In this document: one piece after another, positions 17,330-25,788 of the stretch
Layout: every line of letters begins with the position of its first letter
Numbering within the stretch: the first letter of the stretch is position 1
NCBI RefSeq assembly: GCF_009760905.1
Contig: NZ_VIRW01000014.1
Coordinates: 1 to 64,000 of the forward strand
Direction of reading: 5' to 3'
Length of the DNA: 64,000 nt
Source of the DNA: Chitinibacter sp. GC72
GTDB taxonomy: Bacteria; Pseudomonadota; Gammaproteobacteria; Burkholderiales; Chitinibacteraceae
The notes under the pieces: generated by a model
The model's input: only the letters and a program-made list of their open reading frames with translations
Told to the model about the DNA's origin: nothing
The model's database searches: none
Program-made: the position numbers and the translations under genes

Positions 17330-18409
17330 TTACGCGTCACCCAATTGCGCTAGCAGCTCGGTTTGATGTTCATTGATCAAGGCCTGCGTGAGCTCGGTCA
17401 AATCGCCATCCATGATGTAATCGAGCTTGTATAGCGTCAGATTAATCCGGTGATCGGTCATCCGGCCTTGCGGGAAATTGTAGGTGCGGATGCGCTCGGA
17501 GCGATCACCCGAGCCGATCAGCGATTTGCGCTCGGCCGCTTCCTTGGCGTTGATTTCCTGCATTTGCGCATCTTTAATCCGCGCCGAGAGCACTGCTAAA
17601 GCACGCGCCTTGTTTTTGTGCTGGCTGCGATCATCCTGACACTCAACAATAATGCCGGTCGGAATATGCACCACGCGCACGGCTGAGTCGGTTTTATTAA
17701 TATGCTGGCCACCGGCGCCGCTGGCGCGGAAGGTATCGATGCGCAAATCGGCCGGGTTGATATTCACTTCTTCCAATTCATCGGCTTCAGCCATTACCGC
17801 GACGGTACACGCTGAAGTATGAATCCGGCCTTGTGTTTCGGTGGCCGGAACGCGCTGCACACGGTGCGCGCCCGATTCAAATTTCAGCTTGGAGTACGCG
17901 CCAAAGCCGACAATGCGCGCGATGATTTCCTTGTAGCCGCCCAGATCGGATTCATTGGCCGACATGATTTCAACTTGCCAGCGATTGCGCTCGGCAAAGC
18001 GGCTGTACATGCGAAACAAATCGGCGGCGAATAAGGCTGCTTCATCGCCGCCGGTTCCGGCGCGAATTTCCAGGAAAATATTGCGCTCGTCATTCGGGTC
18101 TTTCGGCAGCAAAGCTTTTTGCAAATCAAGATCGAGTTGCTCTAGGCGCGCTTTGCCATCTTTGATTTCTTCTTCGGCCATCTCCGCCATTTCCGGGTCG
18201 GACAACATGGCTTCGGCGTCAGCCAGATCAGCGTTAATGCGGTTAAATTCGTGCCATAACTCGACCACGGGCGTCAGCTCGCTGTATTCACGGTTCAGTT
18301 TGCGATATTGGTCCATATCGCGCGTGGCTTCTTCGGAGGCCAACAGCGCGCCAACTTCTTCGAGGCGATCAGCCAATTGCGCCAATTTATTGAGGATAGA
18401 GGGTTTCAT
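17330..18409 (-). CDS. prfA: Peptide chain release factor 1
   Basis: 359 residues from ATG 18409 (MKPSILNKL). It holds the two key motifs: PAT in [12 protein letters not shown], the RF1 tripeptide reading UAA and UAG, and GGQ in [16 protein letters not shown], which triggers peptidyl-tRNA hydrolysis at the ribosome. [16 protein letters not shown] is the usual C-terminal signature. The gene follows hemA on the same strand after 86 bp, the hemA-prfA arrangement conserved in many proteobacteria. A prmC gene is not adjacent. Confidence 0.98.
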   Translation of the reverse strand: MKPSILNKLAQLADRLEEVGALLASEEATRDMDQYRKLNREYSELTPVVELWHEFNRINADLADAEAMLSDPEMAEMAEEEIKDGKARLEQLDLDLQKALLPKDPNDERNIFLEIRAGTGGDEAALFAADLFRMYSRFAERNRWQVEIMSANESDLGGYKEIIARIVGFGAYSKLKFESGAHRVQRVPATETQGRIHTSACTVAVMAEADELEEVNINPADLRIDTFRASGAGGQHINKTDSAVRVVHIPTGIIVECQDDRSQHKNKARALAVLSARIKDAQMQEINAKEAAERKSLIGSGDRSERIRTYNFPQGRMTDHRINLTLYKLDYIMDGDLTELTQALINEHQTELLAQLGDA

Positions 18410-18495
18410 TTTTTTCCAGTTCAGGCCAGAGCGATACATCATGGCCGTTAACAATAGCGAGAAATTTTAAAAGCTGTGGATGCTGGCGAGCGCCG

Positions 18496-19749
18496 CTAAT
18501 CAATGTCTTGCAGGCGGTAGAGGCGGCGCACCAGATTGACGAGTGTTTCCTGTTCGTCGGGCTGGGCGCTATTGAGCGCAGCCAGCGGGGCATGCAGGAA
18601 TTTATTGCTAATCTGTTGCGCCAGCTGCTCCAGTACCAGTTGCGGGTCCTGGCCGTTGGCGAGCTTTTTCTGCGCCCGCTGTACTTCGCCGCGGGCGATG
18701 CGGTCAGCATGATCACGCAAATCGCGGATGGTGGGCACCACCGCGCGGCTGGCTAACCAGCTGTCAAATTCTTTGACCTTTTCGCTGATCATGGTTTCGG
18801 CGCTGTTCACTTCCATACTGCGCGAGGCCATACCTTCCTGCACTACCTGCGCCAGATCATCGACCGTGTACAAATAGGCGTCGGCCAATTCGCCCACTTC
18901 GCTTTCCACATCACGCGGCACGGCCAGATCGACGATAAACATGGGGCGGCGGCGGCGCTGTTTGAGGGCGCGCTCGATCATCCCCTTGCCGACGATAGGC
19001 AGCGGGGCGGCGGTGGAGGTCACCACCACGTCGAATTCGTGAATGCGGGTCGGTAAATCGCTGAGCAAAATTGCCTCGCCCCCCAGCTCGCTGGCCAATT
19101 CCTGCCCGCGTTCCAGCGTGCGGTTGGCCACCACCATCTTACAGGGTGACTGGGCGGCAAAATGCGTCGCGCAGAGCGCGATCATTTCGCCTGCGCCGAT
19201 AAACAGCACTTTGCACTCTGCAATTGTCGGGAAAATCCGTTCTGCCAGCCGAACCGACGCCGCTGCCATCGAGACGGATGCCGCACCGATGCGCGTGCGT
19301 GTTCTGACTTCCTTGGCGGTGGAAAAAGCGCGCTGGAAAACACCATTGAGCAGCGTGCCCAGCGTGCCCGCTTCGCGCGCGGCGCGCTCGGCGTCTTTGA
19401 GCTGGCCCAGAATCTGCGTTTCGCCTACTACCATTGAATCGAGCCCACAGGCGACGCGATACGCATGCCGCGCAGCTTCGGTACCTTGATGAATATACAG
19501 GTGGGGAGTAATGCTCTGCAGATCTTGATGGCGATTGTCTGCCAGCCAATACTTCACTGCATCCAAATCGCGGGCGTGACAGTACAGCTCGGTGCGATTA
19601 CAGGTAGAGACAATCGCGGCTTCAAACACGCCTTTCAGGCTGACCAGCTCGGCCAGCGCGGCGTTCATCTCATCCGGATTAAAGGCAAGCCGCTCCCGCA
19701 CTGCGACAGGCGCAGTCTGGTAGTTAAGCCCTAAAACGACGAGATTCAT
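18496..19749 (-). CDS. hemA: Glutamyl-tRNA reductase
   Basis: 417 residues from ATG 19749 (MNLVVLGLNYQTAPVAVRE). The catalytic Cys lies in VSTCNRTELY. GLDSMVVGETQILGQLKDA and the NADPH-binding region (VLFIGAGEMIALCATHF) are intact. It reduces glutamyl-tRNA(Glu) to glutamate semialdehyde, the first committed step of C5-pathway tetrapyrrole synthesis. hemF, a late heme gene, is 15 kb away. Heme feedback on HemA stability is known in the family through the N terminus; nothing specific is visible here. Confidence 0.98.
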   Translation of the reverse strand: MNLVVLGLNYQTAPVAVRERLAFNPDEMNAALAELVSLKGVFEAAIVSTCNRTELYCHARDLDAVKYWLADNRHQDLQSITPHLYIHQGTEAARHAYRVACGLDSMVVGETQILGQLKDAERAAREAGTLGTLLNGVFQRAFSTAKEVRTRTRIGAASVSMAAASVRLAERIFPTIAECKVLFIGAGEMIALCATHFAAQSPCKMVVANRTLERGQELASELGGEAILLSDLPTRIHEFDVVVTSTAAPLPIVGKGMIERALKQRRRRPMFIVDLAVPRDVESEVGELADAYLYTVDDLAQVVQEGMASRSMEVNSAETMISEKVKEFDSWLASRAVVPTIRDLRDHADRIARGEVQRAQKKLANGQDPQLVLEQLAQQISNKFLHAPLAALNSAQPDEQETLVNLVRRLYRLQDID

Positions 19750-19902
19750 GGTGCCGGATAATCGCTGCAAGAGTGCATCGGCTTTGCCGCCGAAAAGCCG
19801 GATAGCAAAGCAAATGAAAGACAAAAGAGCGCTATTTTACCCTGAAATCAGGCCTTTGGTGACGAATGTCACGGTAAAGTCCCGTGAACTATCCCTTTAG
19901 GC

Positions 19903-21210
19903 TTAGTGTAGTTTCAGCGTCGGGCGGGCAACCCGGCGCAGCTTGTCGCCTACCCACAGCAGCCCTGCGAGCACCCAGCCGTGGACGGCAGCCTGATGCA
20001 GGCGGTAGAGCGAGGCATAAATCAGCTTGGCGCCGCGGCCTTCAACATAATAATTGCGCTGCGGGCCGACAATGGCGGCCAGGCTGCCAACGGCGGTGTG
20101 CTTGCCCAATGAGACCATCATGCCTTGTGGCTTGAAGACAAAAGGCGTGATCTCGCGGCCATTGATTTTTCTGATCAGTGCGTCAGCCAGCCAGCTGGCT
20201 TGTTGGTGGGCAACCTGCGCAGTGGCCGCCAGCGGCGGGCCACCTTCGCCATCGCGTGCCGCGGCGCAGTCGCCAATGGCAAAGACATTCGGGTCGGTCT
20301 GCGTTTGCAGGCAGGTGGTGACCTCGATCTGGTTATTGCGATTGGTCGCCAGACCCAGGCCGGATAACCAGTCAGCCGCCTTAACGCCAGCGGCCCAGAC
20401 GCGAATCATCGCTTTGAGCTGCTGGCCGTCGGCCAGTGTAAAGCCGCTGTCTGATACGGCGGCCACGCGTGCATTGCACGCGACCATAATACCGCGCTGC
20501 GCCAGCGCTTCGGTGGCGTAGTGTGATAGTGATTCGGGCGCGCCGGATAGAATGCGTGGCGCGCCTTCGATAATGGTGATTTCCAGCTGCGCCGGGCTCA
20601 GATTGGCACCGTAGTTATGCATTTCGCGGATCGTGTGATCAATCTCGGCGGCCAGCTCGACGCCGGTGGCGCCGCCGCCAACAATGCCGATGGTCAGCTT
20701 GCTTGCGCCGTGGCCACTGGCGCCGACGGCAAACGACAAGTCCAGAATCCGGCGTCGCAAGCGCTCGGCATCGCTGGGCGTATTCAGGAACATGCAGTGT
20801 TCCTGTGCGCCGAGCGTGCCAAAATCGTTGGCGATCGCGCCCAGTGCAAGCACCAGTGTGTCGTAGCTGATTTCGCGCTCGCCGGTGAGGATATCGCCCT
20901 GCGCATCGCGCACGGCGGCCAGCGTAATGGTTTTCTGCTCGCGATTGACGCCCTGCATCCAGCCAAATTCAAACTGATAGCCATTGCGGTAGGCGTGGCC
21001 AAAGTAATTGACTTCGTCTTCGCCGGTATTGAGCGCGCCGGTGGCCACTTCGTGCAGTAGTGGCTTCCAGATATGCGTGGGCGATCCATCCACCAGAATA
21101 ATCTGCGCGCGCTTTTTACCACCCAGCTCGCGCCCCAGCTTGGTGGCCAGCTCCAGACCGCCAGCGCCGCCGCCGACTATGACAATACGGGGTAGAGTGG
21201 ATGAATTCAT
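19903..21210 (-). CDS. ndh: NAD(P)/FAD-dependent oxidoreductase, type II NADH dehydrogenase-like
   Basis: 435 residues from ATG 21210 with AAGGA upstream. Two nucleotide-binding folds are seen: VIVGGGAGGLELATKLGREL at the N terminus for FAD, and GIVGGGATGVELAAEI in the middle for NADH. FAIGDCAAARDGEGGPPLAATAQVAHQQA is the classic FAD-binding stretch of this group. The C terminus (HQAAVHGWVLAGLLWVGDKLRR) provides an amphipathic membrane-association segment. It feeds electrons from NADH to quinone without proton pumping. A related sulfide:quinone-type role is less likely because no redox Cys pair is seen. Confidence 0.92.
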   Translation of the reverse strand: MNSSTLPRIVIVGGGAGGLELATKLGRELGGKKRAQIILVDGSPTHIWKPLLHEVATGALNTGEDEVNYFGHAYRNGYQFEFGWMQGVNREQKTITLAAVRDAQGDILTGEREISYDTLVLALGAIANDFGTLGAQEHCMFLNTPSDAERLRRRILDLSFAVGASGHGASKLTIGIVGGGATGVELAAEIDHTIREMHNYGANLSPAQLEITIIEGAPRILSGAPESLSHYATEALAQRGIMVACNARVAAVSDSGFTLADGQQLKAMIRVWAAGVKAADWLSGLGLATNRNNQIEVTTCLQTQTDPNVFAIGDCAAARDGEGGPPLAATAQVAHQQASWLADALIRKINGREITPFVFKPQGMMVSLGKHTAVGSLAAIVGPQRNYYVEGRGAKLIYASLYRLHQAAVHGWVLAGLLWVGDKLRRVARPTLKLH

Positions 21211-21320
21211 ATGCTGCGTTTCCTTGATGTGCGCCCAGGAGAATGTCTGCGAAAGTCTACTCAGGAATTGTTGCACACCGGATCGGCAATTGCTTGGTGA
21301 ATGCTACCGCTTCAATCAAA

Positions 21321-23093
21321 TTAAAACCCTAGCAATCGTGCCGACTGATAAAACACAAACGACACCATCCAGGCCAGGCCCAGCGACCAGGTCATCGAGA
21401 ATACGGTGTACAGATTGGATTTGGATTCTTTCTTGATTGCCGCAATCGCCGATATGCACGGTATATAGATCAGCGAGAACAGCATAAAGCTGTACGCTGA
21501 AACTGGGTCTAGTGTGTGCGAGAGCTGGGTGGCCAGCGCTGCGCCTTCGTGGCCGGTGATGACAGACAGCGCACCAAGTACCACTTCCTTGGCGACAAAG
21601 CCGAAAATCAGCGCAATTGACAGTGTTGATTCAATCCCGATCGGGCGCAGCACCGGCGCGAGAAAATCAGAAATGATCGCTGCGTAGCTGTGCTGCGGGT
21701 TCGGGAAATTGGTCAGCAGCCACACCAGCACGACGCCGAGCACGATCATCGTCGTGGCCAGGCGCAGAAAATCGCGCGCTTCACCCCAGCCACGACGCCA
21801 GATATGGGTGAGCAGCGGCAAGCGATAAGGTGGTAATTCCAGCGCAAAAGGCTCGTTTGATTTGAATTTTGCTTTGAATAGCACCGCCGTCAACATTGCG
21901 ATCAGAATGCTGGCCAGATAGAGCGAGAGCACGACCCACGGCGCATGCGTCGGGCTAAACAGCGCGCCGCTTAAAAACAGGAAAATCTGCAAGCGCGCCG
22001 AGCACAGTGAAAACGGAATCGTCAGCATCGTCAGCAGCCGCGCCTTGTGATCACGAATCACGCGCGTGCCCATAATTGCCGGCACATTGCAGCCAAAGCC
22101 CATCATCAGCATCACAAAGCCACGGCCATCGAGCCCCATCCGGCTCATCAGCCCATCCATCATAAAAGCGGCGCGGGCGAAATAGCCCGAGTCTTCGATC
22201 ACCGACATCAGGCAGAAGAATAAAAAGATAATCGGCGCAAAGGTCAACACCGTGCTTACGCCGTCAAACAGGCCGCTGACGATAATGCCTTGCCAGAATG
22301 AAGGCAGACTCGCGGTGGCGGGTAGCAGTGCGCTGTCTTTAAACCAAGTCAGACCGGCCTCCAGTAAATCCTGTAATGGCGTACCGATGGCGTAGGTGAG
22401 CTGGAACAAGGCCAGCATCATCAGTATAAACAGCGGCAAACCCAGCCATGGATGCAAGACCAGCCGATCCAGCCTGGCCGTTGCGCCTTCGTTAAGCGTG
22501 GGCGCTTGCTGCACGCAGCGTTCAAACAGCTGCTTTTCCCGCGCGTGCAAGTTAGCTGAATTGGCGGTATGGGGTATATGGCTGAAATCTATTTTCTGTG
22601 CTGGCTGGCTGAATATACCCTCTATCGCTTTCTTGCATTCGGCCAGGCCATGGCCGTATTTGGCGCTGAGCAATTGCACTGGCGCGTCCAGCGCTGCGCT
22701 GAGTGCGGCGACGTCGATGCTGATGCCGGCACGTTTGGCTTCGTCGTGCATATTCAGGCAAATCACCAGCGGCGCGCCAAGCGCTTTGAGCTGCAAAGCC
22801 AGCGCCAGCTGGCGATCAAGCTGGCAGGCGTTGAGCACCAGCACCACCGCGTCGAGGCTGGCCTCGCTTAAAAAGCGTTGCGCGACCTGTTCGTCCTCCG
22901 CGCCGCCGGTTAGATCATAAATACCCGGCAGATCGAATACCTGCACCATCTGCGCGCCGAGCAGAATCCTGCTGCAAGCCAGTTCAACGGTGAGCCCCGG
23001 CCAATTGGCGACGCGCGCCGTACCGCCGGTCAGGCGATTGAATAATGTCGATTTGCCCGTATTGGGCATGCCAACCAGCGCGATGCGTTTCAT
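21321..23093 (-). CDS. feoB: Ferrous iron transporter FeoB
   Basis: 590 residues. The N-terminal G domain shows GMPNTGKST (G1), FDLPGIYDL (G3) and LNMHDEAKR (G4). The membrane domain begins around LVLHPWLGLPLFILMM and has the two Gate motifs with conserved Cys (MGFGCNVPAIMGTR, and IYIPCISAIAAIKKE). It imports Fe2+ across the inner membrane in a GTP-dependent way. It is shorter than the 770-residue E. coli protein, as in other Neisseriales. The linker between G domain and membrane domain (about residues 158-175, including SQPAQKIDFSHIP) is encoded by a 49-bp palindromic repeat. It overlaps feoA by 4 bp. Confidence 0.97.
   Translation of the reverse strand: MKRIALVGMPNTGKSTLFNRLTGGTARVANWPGLTVELACSRILLGAQMVQVFDLPGIYDLTGGAEDEQVAQRFLSEASLDAVVLVLNACQLDRQLALALQLKALGAPLVICLNMHDEAKRAGISIDVAALSAALDAPVQLLSAKYGHGLAECKKAIEGIFSQPAQKIDFSHIPHTANSANLHAREKQLFERCVQQAPTLNEGATARLDRLVLHPWLGLPLFILMMLALFQLTYAIGTPLQDLLEAGLTWFKDSALLPATASLPSFWQGIIVSGLFDGVSTVLTFAPIIFLFFCLMSVIEDSGYFARAAFMMDGLMSRMGLDGRGFVMLMMGFGCNVPAIMGTRVIRDHKARLLTMLTIPFSLCSARLQIFLFLSGALFSPTHAPWVVLSLYLASILIAMLTAVLFKAKFKSNEPFALELPPYRLPLLTHIWRRGWGEARDFLRLATTMIVLGVVLVWLLTNFPNPQHSYAAIISDFLAPVLRPIGIESTLSIALIFGFVAKEVVLGALSVITGHEGAALATQLSHTLDPVSAYSFMLFSLIYIPCISAIAAIKKESKSNLYTVFSMTWSLGLAWMVSFVFYQSARLLGF
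22572..22620. repeat. 49-bp palindrome, copy 4, inside feoB
   Basis: GGGTATAT and ATATACCC ends, 49 bp exactly, within the feoB coding frame. Because 49 is not a multiple of three, an insertion would need two further bases (for example a 2-bp target duplication) to keep the frame open. Confidence 0.8.
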
Positions 23094-23383
23094 GGTATCA
23101 CCTCGGCGGGGTTCATTTCGGTAGGTGCTTGGGTGGCGGTTTGCGCTTTGGTTTGCATATCGATAGCAATGATTTCGATTTGCTGAGCCGCAGCGCGCCG
23201 CAGCATGATTTCGGTGCCACCAACGCGCAATTGCAGCGGCCCGCCTAGCCAGCCACGCCTTAATACCGTAATGACGCTATCACGGCGCAAACCCAATGCT
23301 ACCAGTCGCTGCGCCAAATCGATTGAAACCGAAAGTGTGACGACTCGTGCGGTATCGCCTACGGGCAATTGAGCTAAATTCAT
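23090..23383 (-). CDS. feoA: Ferrous iron transport protein A
   Basis: 97 residues. A small SH3-like FeoA domain: LPVGDTARVVTLSVSIDLAQRLVALGL, then GGPLQLRVGGTEIMLRRAAAQQIEI. It is thought to act with FeoB at the cytoplasmic face. The last 20 residues (TKAQTATQAPTEMNPAEVIP) are a polar tail beyond the usual domain. The ATGA overlap with feoB indicates translational coupling. No feoC follows. A Fur-like box lies just upstream. Confidence 0.95.
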   Translation of the reverse strand: MNLAQLPVGDTARVVTLSVSIDLAQRLVALGLRRDSVITVLRRGWLGGPLQLRVGGTEIMLRRAAAQQIEIIAIDMQTKAQTATQAPTEMNPAEVIP

Positions 23384-23424
23384 AATGATTGAGAGTGATT
23401 TGCATTAATGATTCTCATCGTCCT
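23384..23424 (-). promoter_or_regulatory. Putative Fur-binding region upstream of feoA
   Basis: Read on the minus strand the sequence contains GATGAGAATCATTAATGC followed by AATCATTATG. It fits the NATWATNATWAT-like hexamer pattern of Fur boxes, and its position directly before feoAB supports repression by Fe2+-Fur. Confidence 0.7.
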
Positions 23425-23703
23425 CCGATGGTGCATCGAAGGCAAATCGATCTGGCTCGGATTTGATCTGGGTTAAATTTCTGTTGTGGGCGTAAATTGA
23501 GGGGCTATTTCCGCTGAAAAGGATTGAGTGTTTTTGTGCGGTGAATTCGCGCTTTAAAGGAGTGCTTTATCGTCGGCTTGTTTGGCTCTGGCCGTAAATT
23601 GCGCACCCGGAAATGCAAACGGCGCACAATGATGTGCGCTGTTTTCTGCCGGAATAGGCAATCAATACCCTGTGTCAGCTCGCTGAATGAGATAAGTATT
23701 CTT
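23425..23703. other. Spacer between GH8 gene and feoA
   Basis: No gene is seen. A small hairpin (GCGCAC 23622-23627 with GTGCGC 23634-23639) might end the GH8 transcript but lacks a strong T-run. The feoA promoter is expected here. Confidence 0.5.
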
Positions 23704-25569
23704 TCAGCATGGCCCTAACGCTTTCCATAGCGTTGGCGTCGAAGGTGGCGTCCAGCCTGCGCCAATGAAGGCGGTGTGCGTTACCTGCGCCTGATACTTC
23801 ACGCCGCTATACGAAACAATGGTGCCAGATTGATAGGTATTGCCTTCAGTCCATGCCACGGCGCAACTGCCCGGTGTAGCGGTGGGTGCTGATGTAGCGG
23901 CCGGAGTTTGGGTTGGTGCGACCGTTACTTGCGGTGTGCTAGTCGGTGCCGACGTTGGATTTGGCGTTGCCGTGGGGGTTGCTGTTTGTGTGGCTGTCGG
24001 TGCTGGTGTCAAAGTCGGGATTGCCGTAGGTGATGTCGAGCAAGCACCGAGATCTTTCCATGGTTTGCCGCTACCGCTATTAGTCAACGGTACATCGTTC
24101 TGCGTCCACCATTGTGCCTGATAGATGCGTCCGTTGTAGCTGACTTTATCGCCGCCGTTGTAAACCTTGGTGGTCCACGCCGCTTCAGTACAGGCGCCAA
24201 CGGGTGTTGGCGTGCTGCTTGCTACTGGTGTGCTGGCGGGAGTGGAAGTTGGTGTAGCTGTTGGAGCCAAGGTCGGTGTAACCGGCGTTGGCGCAGGCGT
24301 GCTGCTTGCCGCGCCGGGCTGTTGCCAGAATCCTGCCGCACCGATCATCGAGAGCAGGCGAATCGAGTCAGCATAATATGCATTTTCGGCGTTGGCCGCG
24401 ACGCGATCCCACAAGGTATTGAGCCAGGACTGATTGCTGGCACTGATGGCAGCGCTGACCGCGAACGGCGCACTGAAAGCATTCGAGTAATCGCTATTGA
24501 GCGCCGTGCCGTTTAGCTCATAGCCAGAACGAATCTTGTTCGGGTCGCCTCCCGTCGCGCTGGTGCGTACCCAGCTATTGAGCGTTTGTAACAAGGCCAG
24601 CGCTCGGGTATCGCCATTGAGCAGATAATCGAGACTAAAGCGCCATGGTACGCGGCAGTTGTTCCAGCTGTATTTACCGTCGGTATCGGCTTCCAGGAAA
24701 TTGGGTGGAGAAGGTTTAAAGCCGCCACTGCCATCTGGCACGATGAAGTCGGGCAGCAAACCAGTACTTGGCGAATACGCGCGATAAACGCTATCAGCAA
24801 TTTGGTACGACTTGTCGAGAACCAGTTTCCAGCGCGCGTCGCCTGTCGCTTCATGAAAAGCGCGCAAATGCGTAAACATGAAGTCCGAACCACGCGTGCT
24901 TTTGCCATAAGTTGCATCGCTGTCGTTGGCCCAGTCGCCAAGCTTGATCGTCCATTGCGTCTGATTAACCGTCTTGCTCATTAAGGCGTTAATAGTATTG
25001 ATCGCTTCGGCTCGATAGTTGATCGCCCCGTTTGATCCCCAGACTTTGTCGGCCATTAGCAATGCGTAGGCGGCATCCATATCGCCATCGGTCGCCGAAT
25101 CAGAACCTTCGGTATCAACGAGCTGACCGTTGCTGAGTTTTTGCGCCCATGCCATCAGCGCTGGGCTGTTGTTGCTTGGATGGGCGCGATAATAGCGGAA
25201 TAGTTTGTCAAAAATTGCCTGAGCATTCGCATCACGGCCCGCCATTTGCGTGACGGCAACCATGCCAAAGCCTTGTCCTTCGGAAACGACTTGCTTGCCT
25301 GAGGTCGAACCGAACCACACATACATGCGCTGGCTATCCTGCGGGTCCGTTTTCAGGTAACGGGTTTTCCACGCCGCGTAGGCCGCATCAACCTGGATCT
25401 GTAATTGGCTAGTGCTCAGGTGGCTGGGCTGTATCGTGCTGGCAACATAAGCCATGGCCATTTGTGGTGTTGCCAGCATTGCGATACTGGCTAAAGTCAG
25501 CGGGGGAGCCGCCAGCATGAATGCCAGTGCTAGTTTGCGCAAACGAGTTTGTGCCAAAGATTTTTTCAT
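23704..25569 (-). CDS. Secreted GH8-family hydrolase with two C-terminal CBM5/12 modules
   Basis: 621 residues from ATG 25569 (AGGACATCCC upstream). A long signal peptide (about 1-40, ending near QMAMA) precedes a GH8 (alpha/alpha)6-barrel catalytic domain of about 390 residues. VSEGQGFGMV carries the general acid Glu (about residue 96), and TDGDMDAAYALL (about 161) the conserved Asp. Two binding modules (about 465-515 with QAQWWTQNDVP, and the last 45 residues) are separated by Thr/Pro linkers. GH8 includes endoglucanases, lichenases, xylanases and chitosanases. The chitin-type modules and adjacent chitinase favour chitosanase, an inference. Confidence 0.9.
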   Translation of the reverse strand: MKKSLAQTRLRKLALAFMLAAPPLTLASIAMLATPQMAMAYVASTIQPSHLSTSQLQIQVDAAYAAWKTRYLKTDPQDSQRMYVWFGSTSGKQVVSEGQGFGMVAVTQMAGRDANAQAIFDKLFRYYRAHPSNNSPALMAWAQKLSNGQLVDTEGSDSATDGDMDAAYALLMADKVWGSNGAINYRAEAINTINALMSKTVNQTQWTIKLGDWANDSDATYGKSTRGSDFMFTHLRAFHEATGDARWKLVLDKSYQIADSVYRAYSPSTGLLPDFIVPDGSGGFKPSPPNFLEADTDGKYSWNNCRVPWRFSLDYLLNGDTRALALLQTLNSWVRTSATGGDPNKIRSGYELNGTALNSDYSNAFSAPFAVSAAISASNQSWLNTLWDRVAANAENAYYADSIRLLSMIGAAGFWQQPGAASSTPAPTPVTPTLAPTATPTSTPASTPVASSTPTPVGACTEAAWTTKVYNGGDKVSYNGRIYQAQWWTQNDVPLTNSGSGKPWKDLGACSTSPTAIPTLTPAPTATQTATPTATPNPTSAPTSTPQVTVAPTQTPAATSAPTATPGSCAVAWTEGNTYQSGTIVSYSGVKYQAQVTHTAFIGAGWTPPSTPTLWKALGPC

Positions 25570-25734
25570 TTGGGATGTCCTTCTATTTATTTGAGTGCCT
25601 ATGCGACCAACTATTTTTTGCTCTTGGCATTGTTGCTTATGCAAAAAATGCGCGTGCAGCTACCCCTAGCAACGACGAGTATTCATCGGCGCTATCGAGG
25701 GTGCAGGTCGTAGGGCTAAGGTTTGGGGGGTGAA

Positions 25735-25756
25735 AACGGCACTCGAAGGTGCCGTC
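25735..25756 (-). terminator. Terminator downstream of the GH18 gene
   Basis: On the minus strand GACGGCAC pairs with GTGCCGTT around a 6-base loop and is followed by a T-run. It lies about 35 bp past the GH18 stop codon, so the chitinase and GH8 genes are probably separate transcripts. Confidence 0.75.
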
Positions 25757-25788
25757 ATCAGCTAGCGATGAGAATCGGCTTCAGCGGC

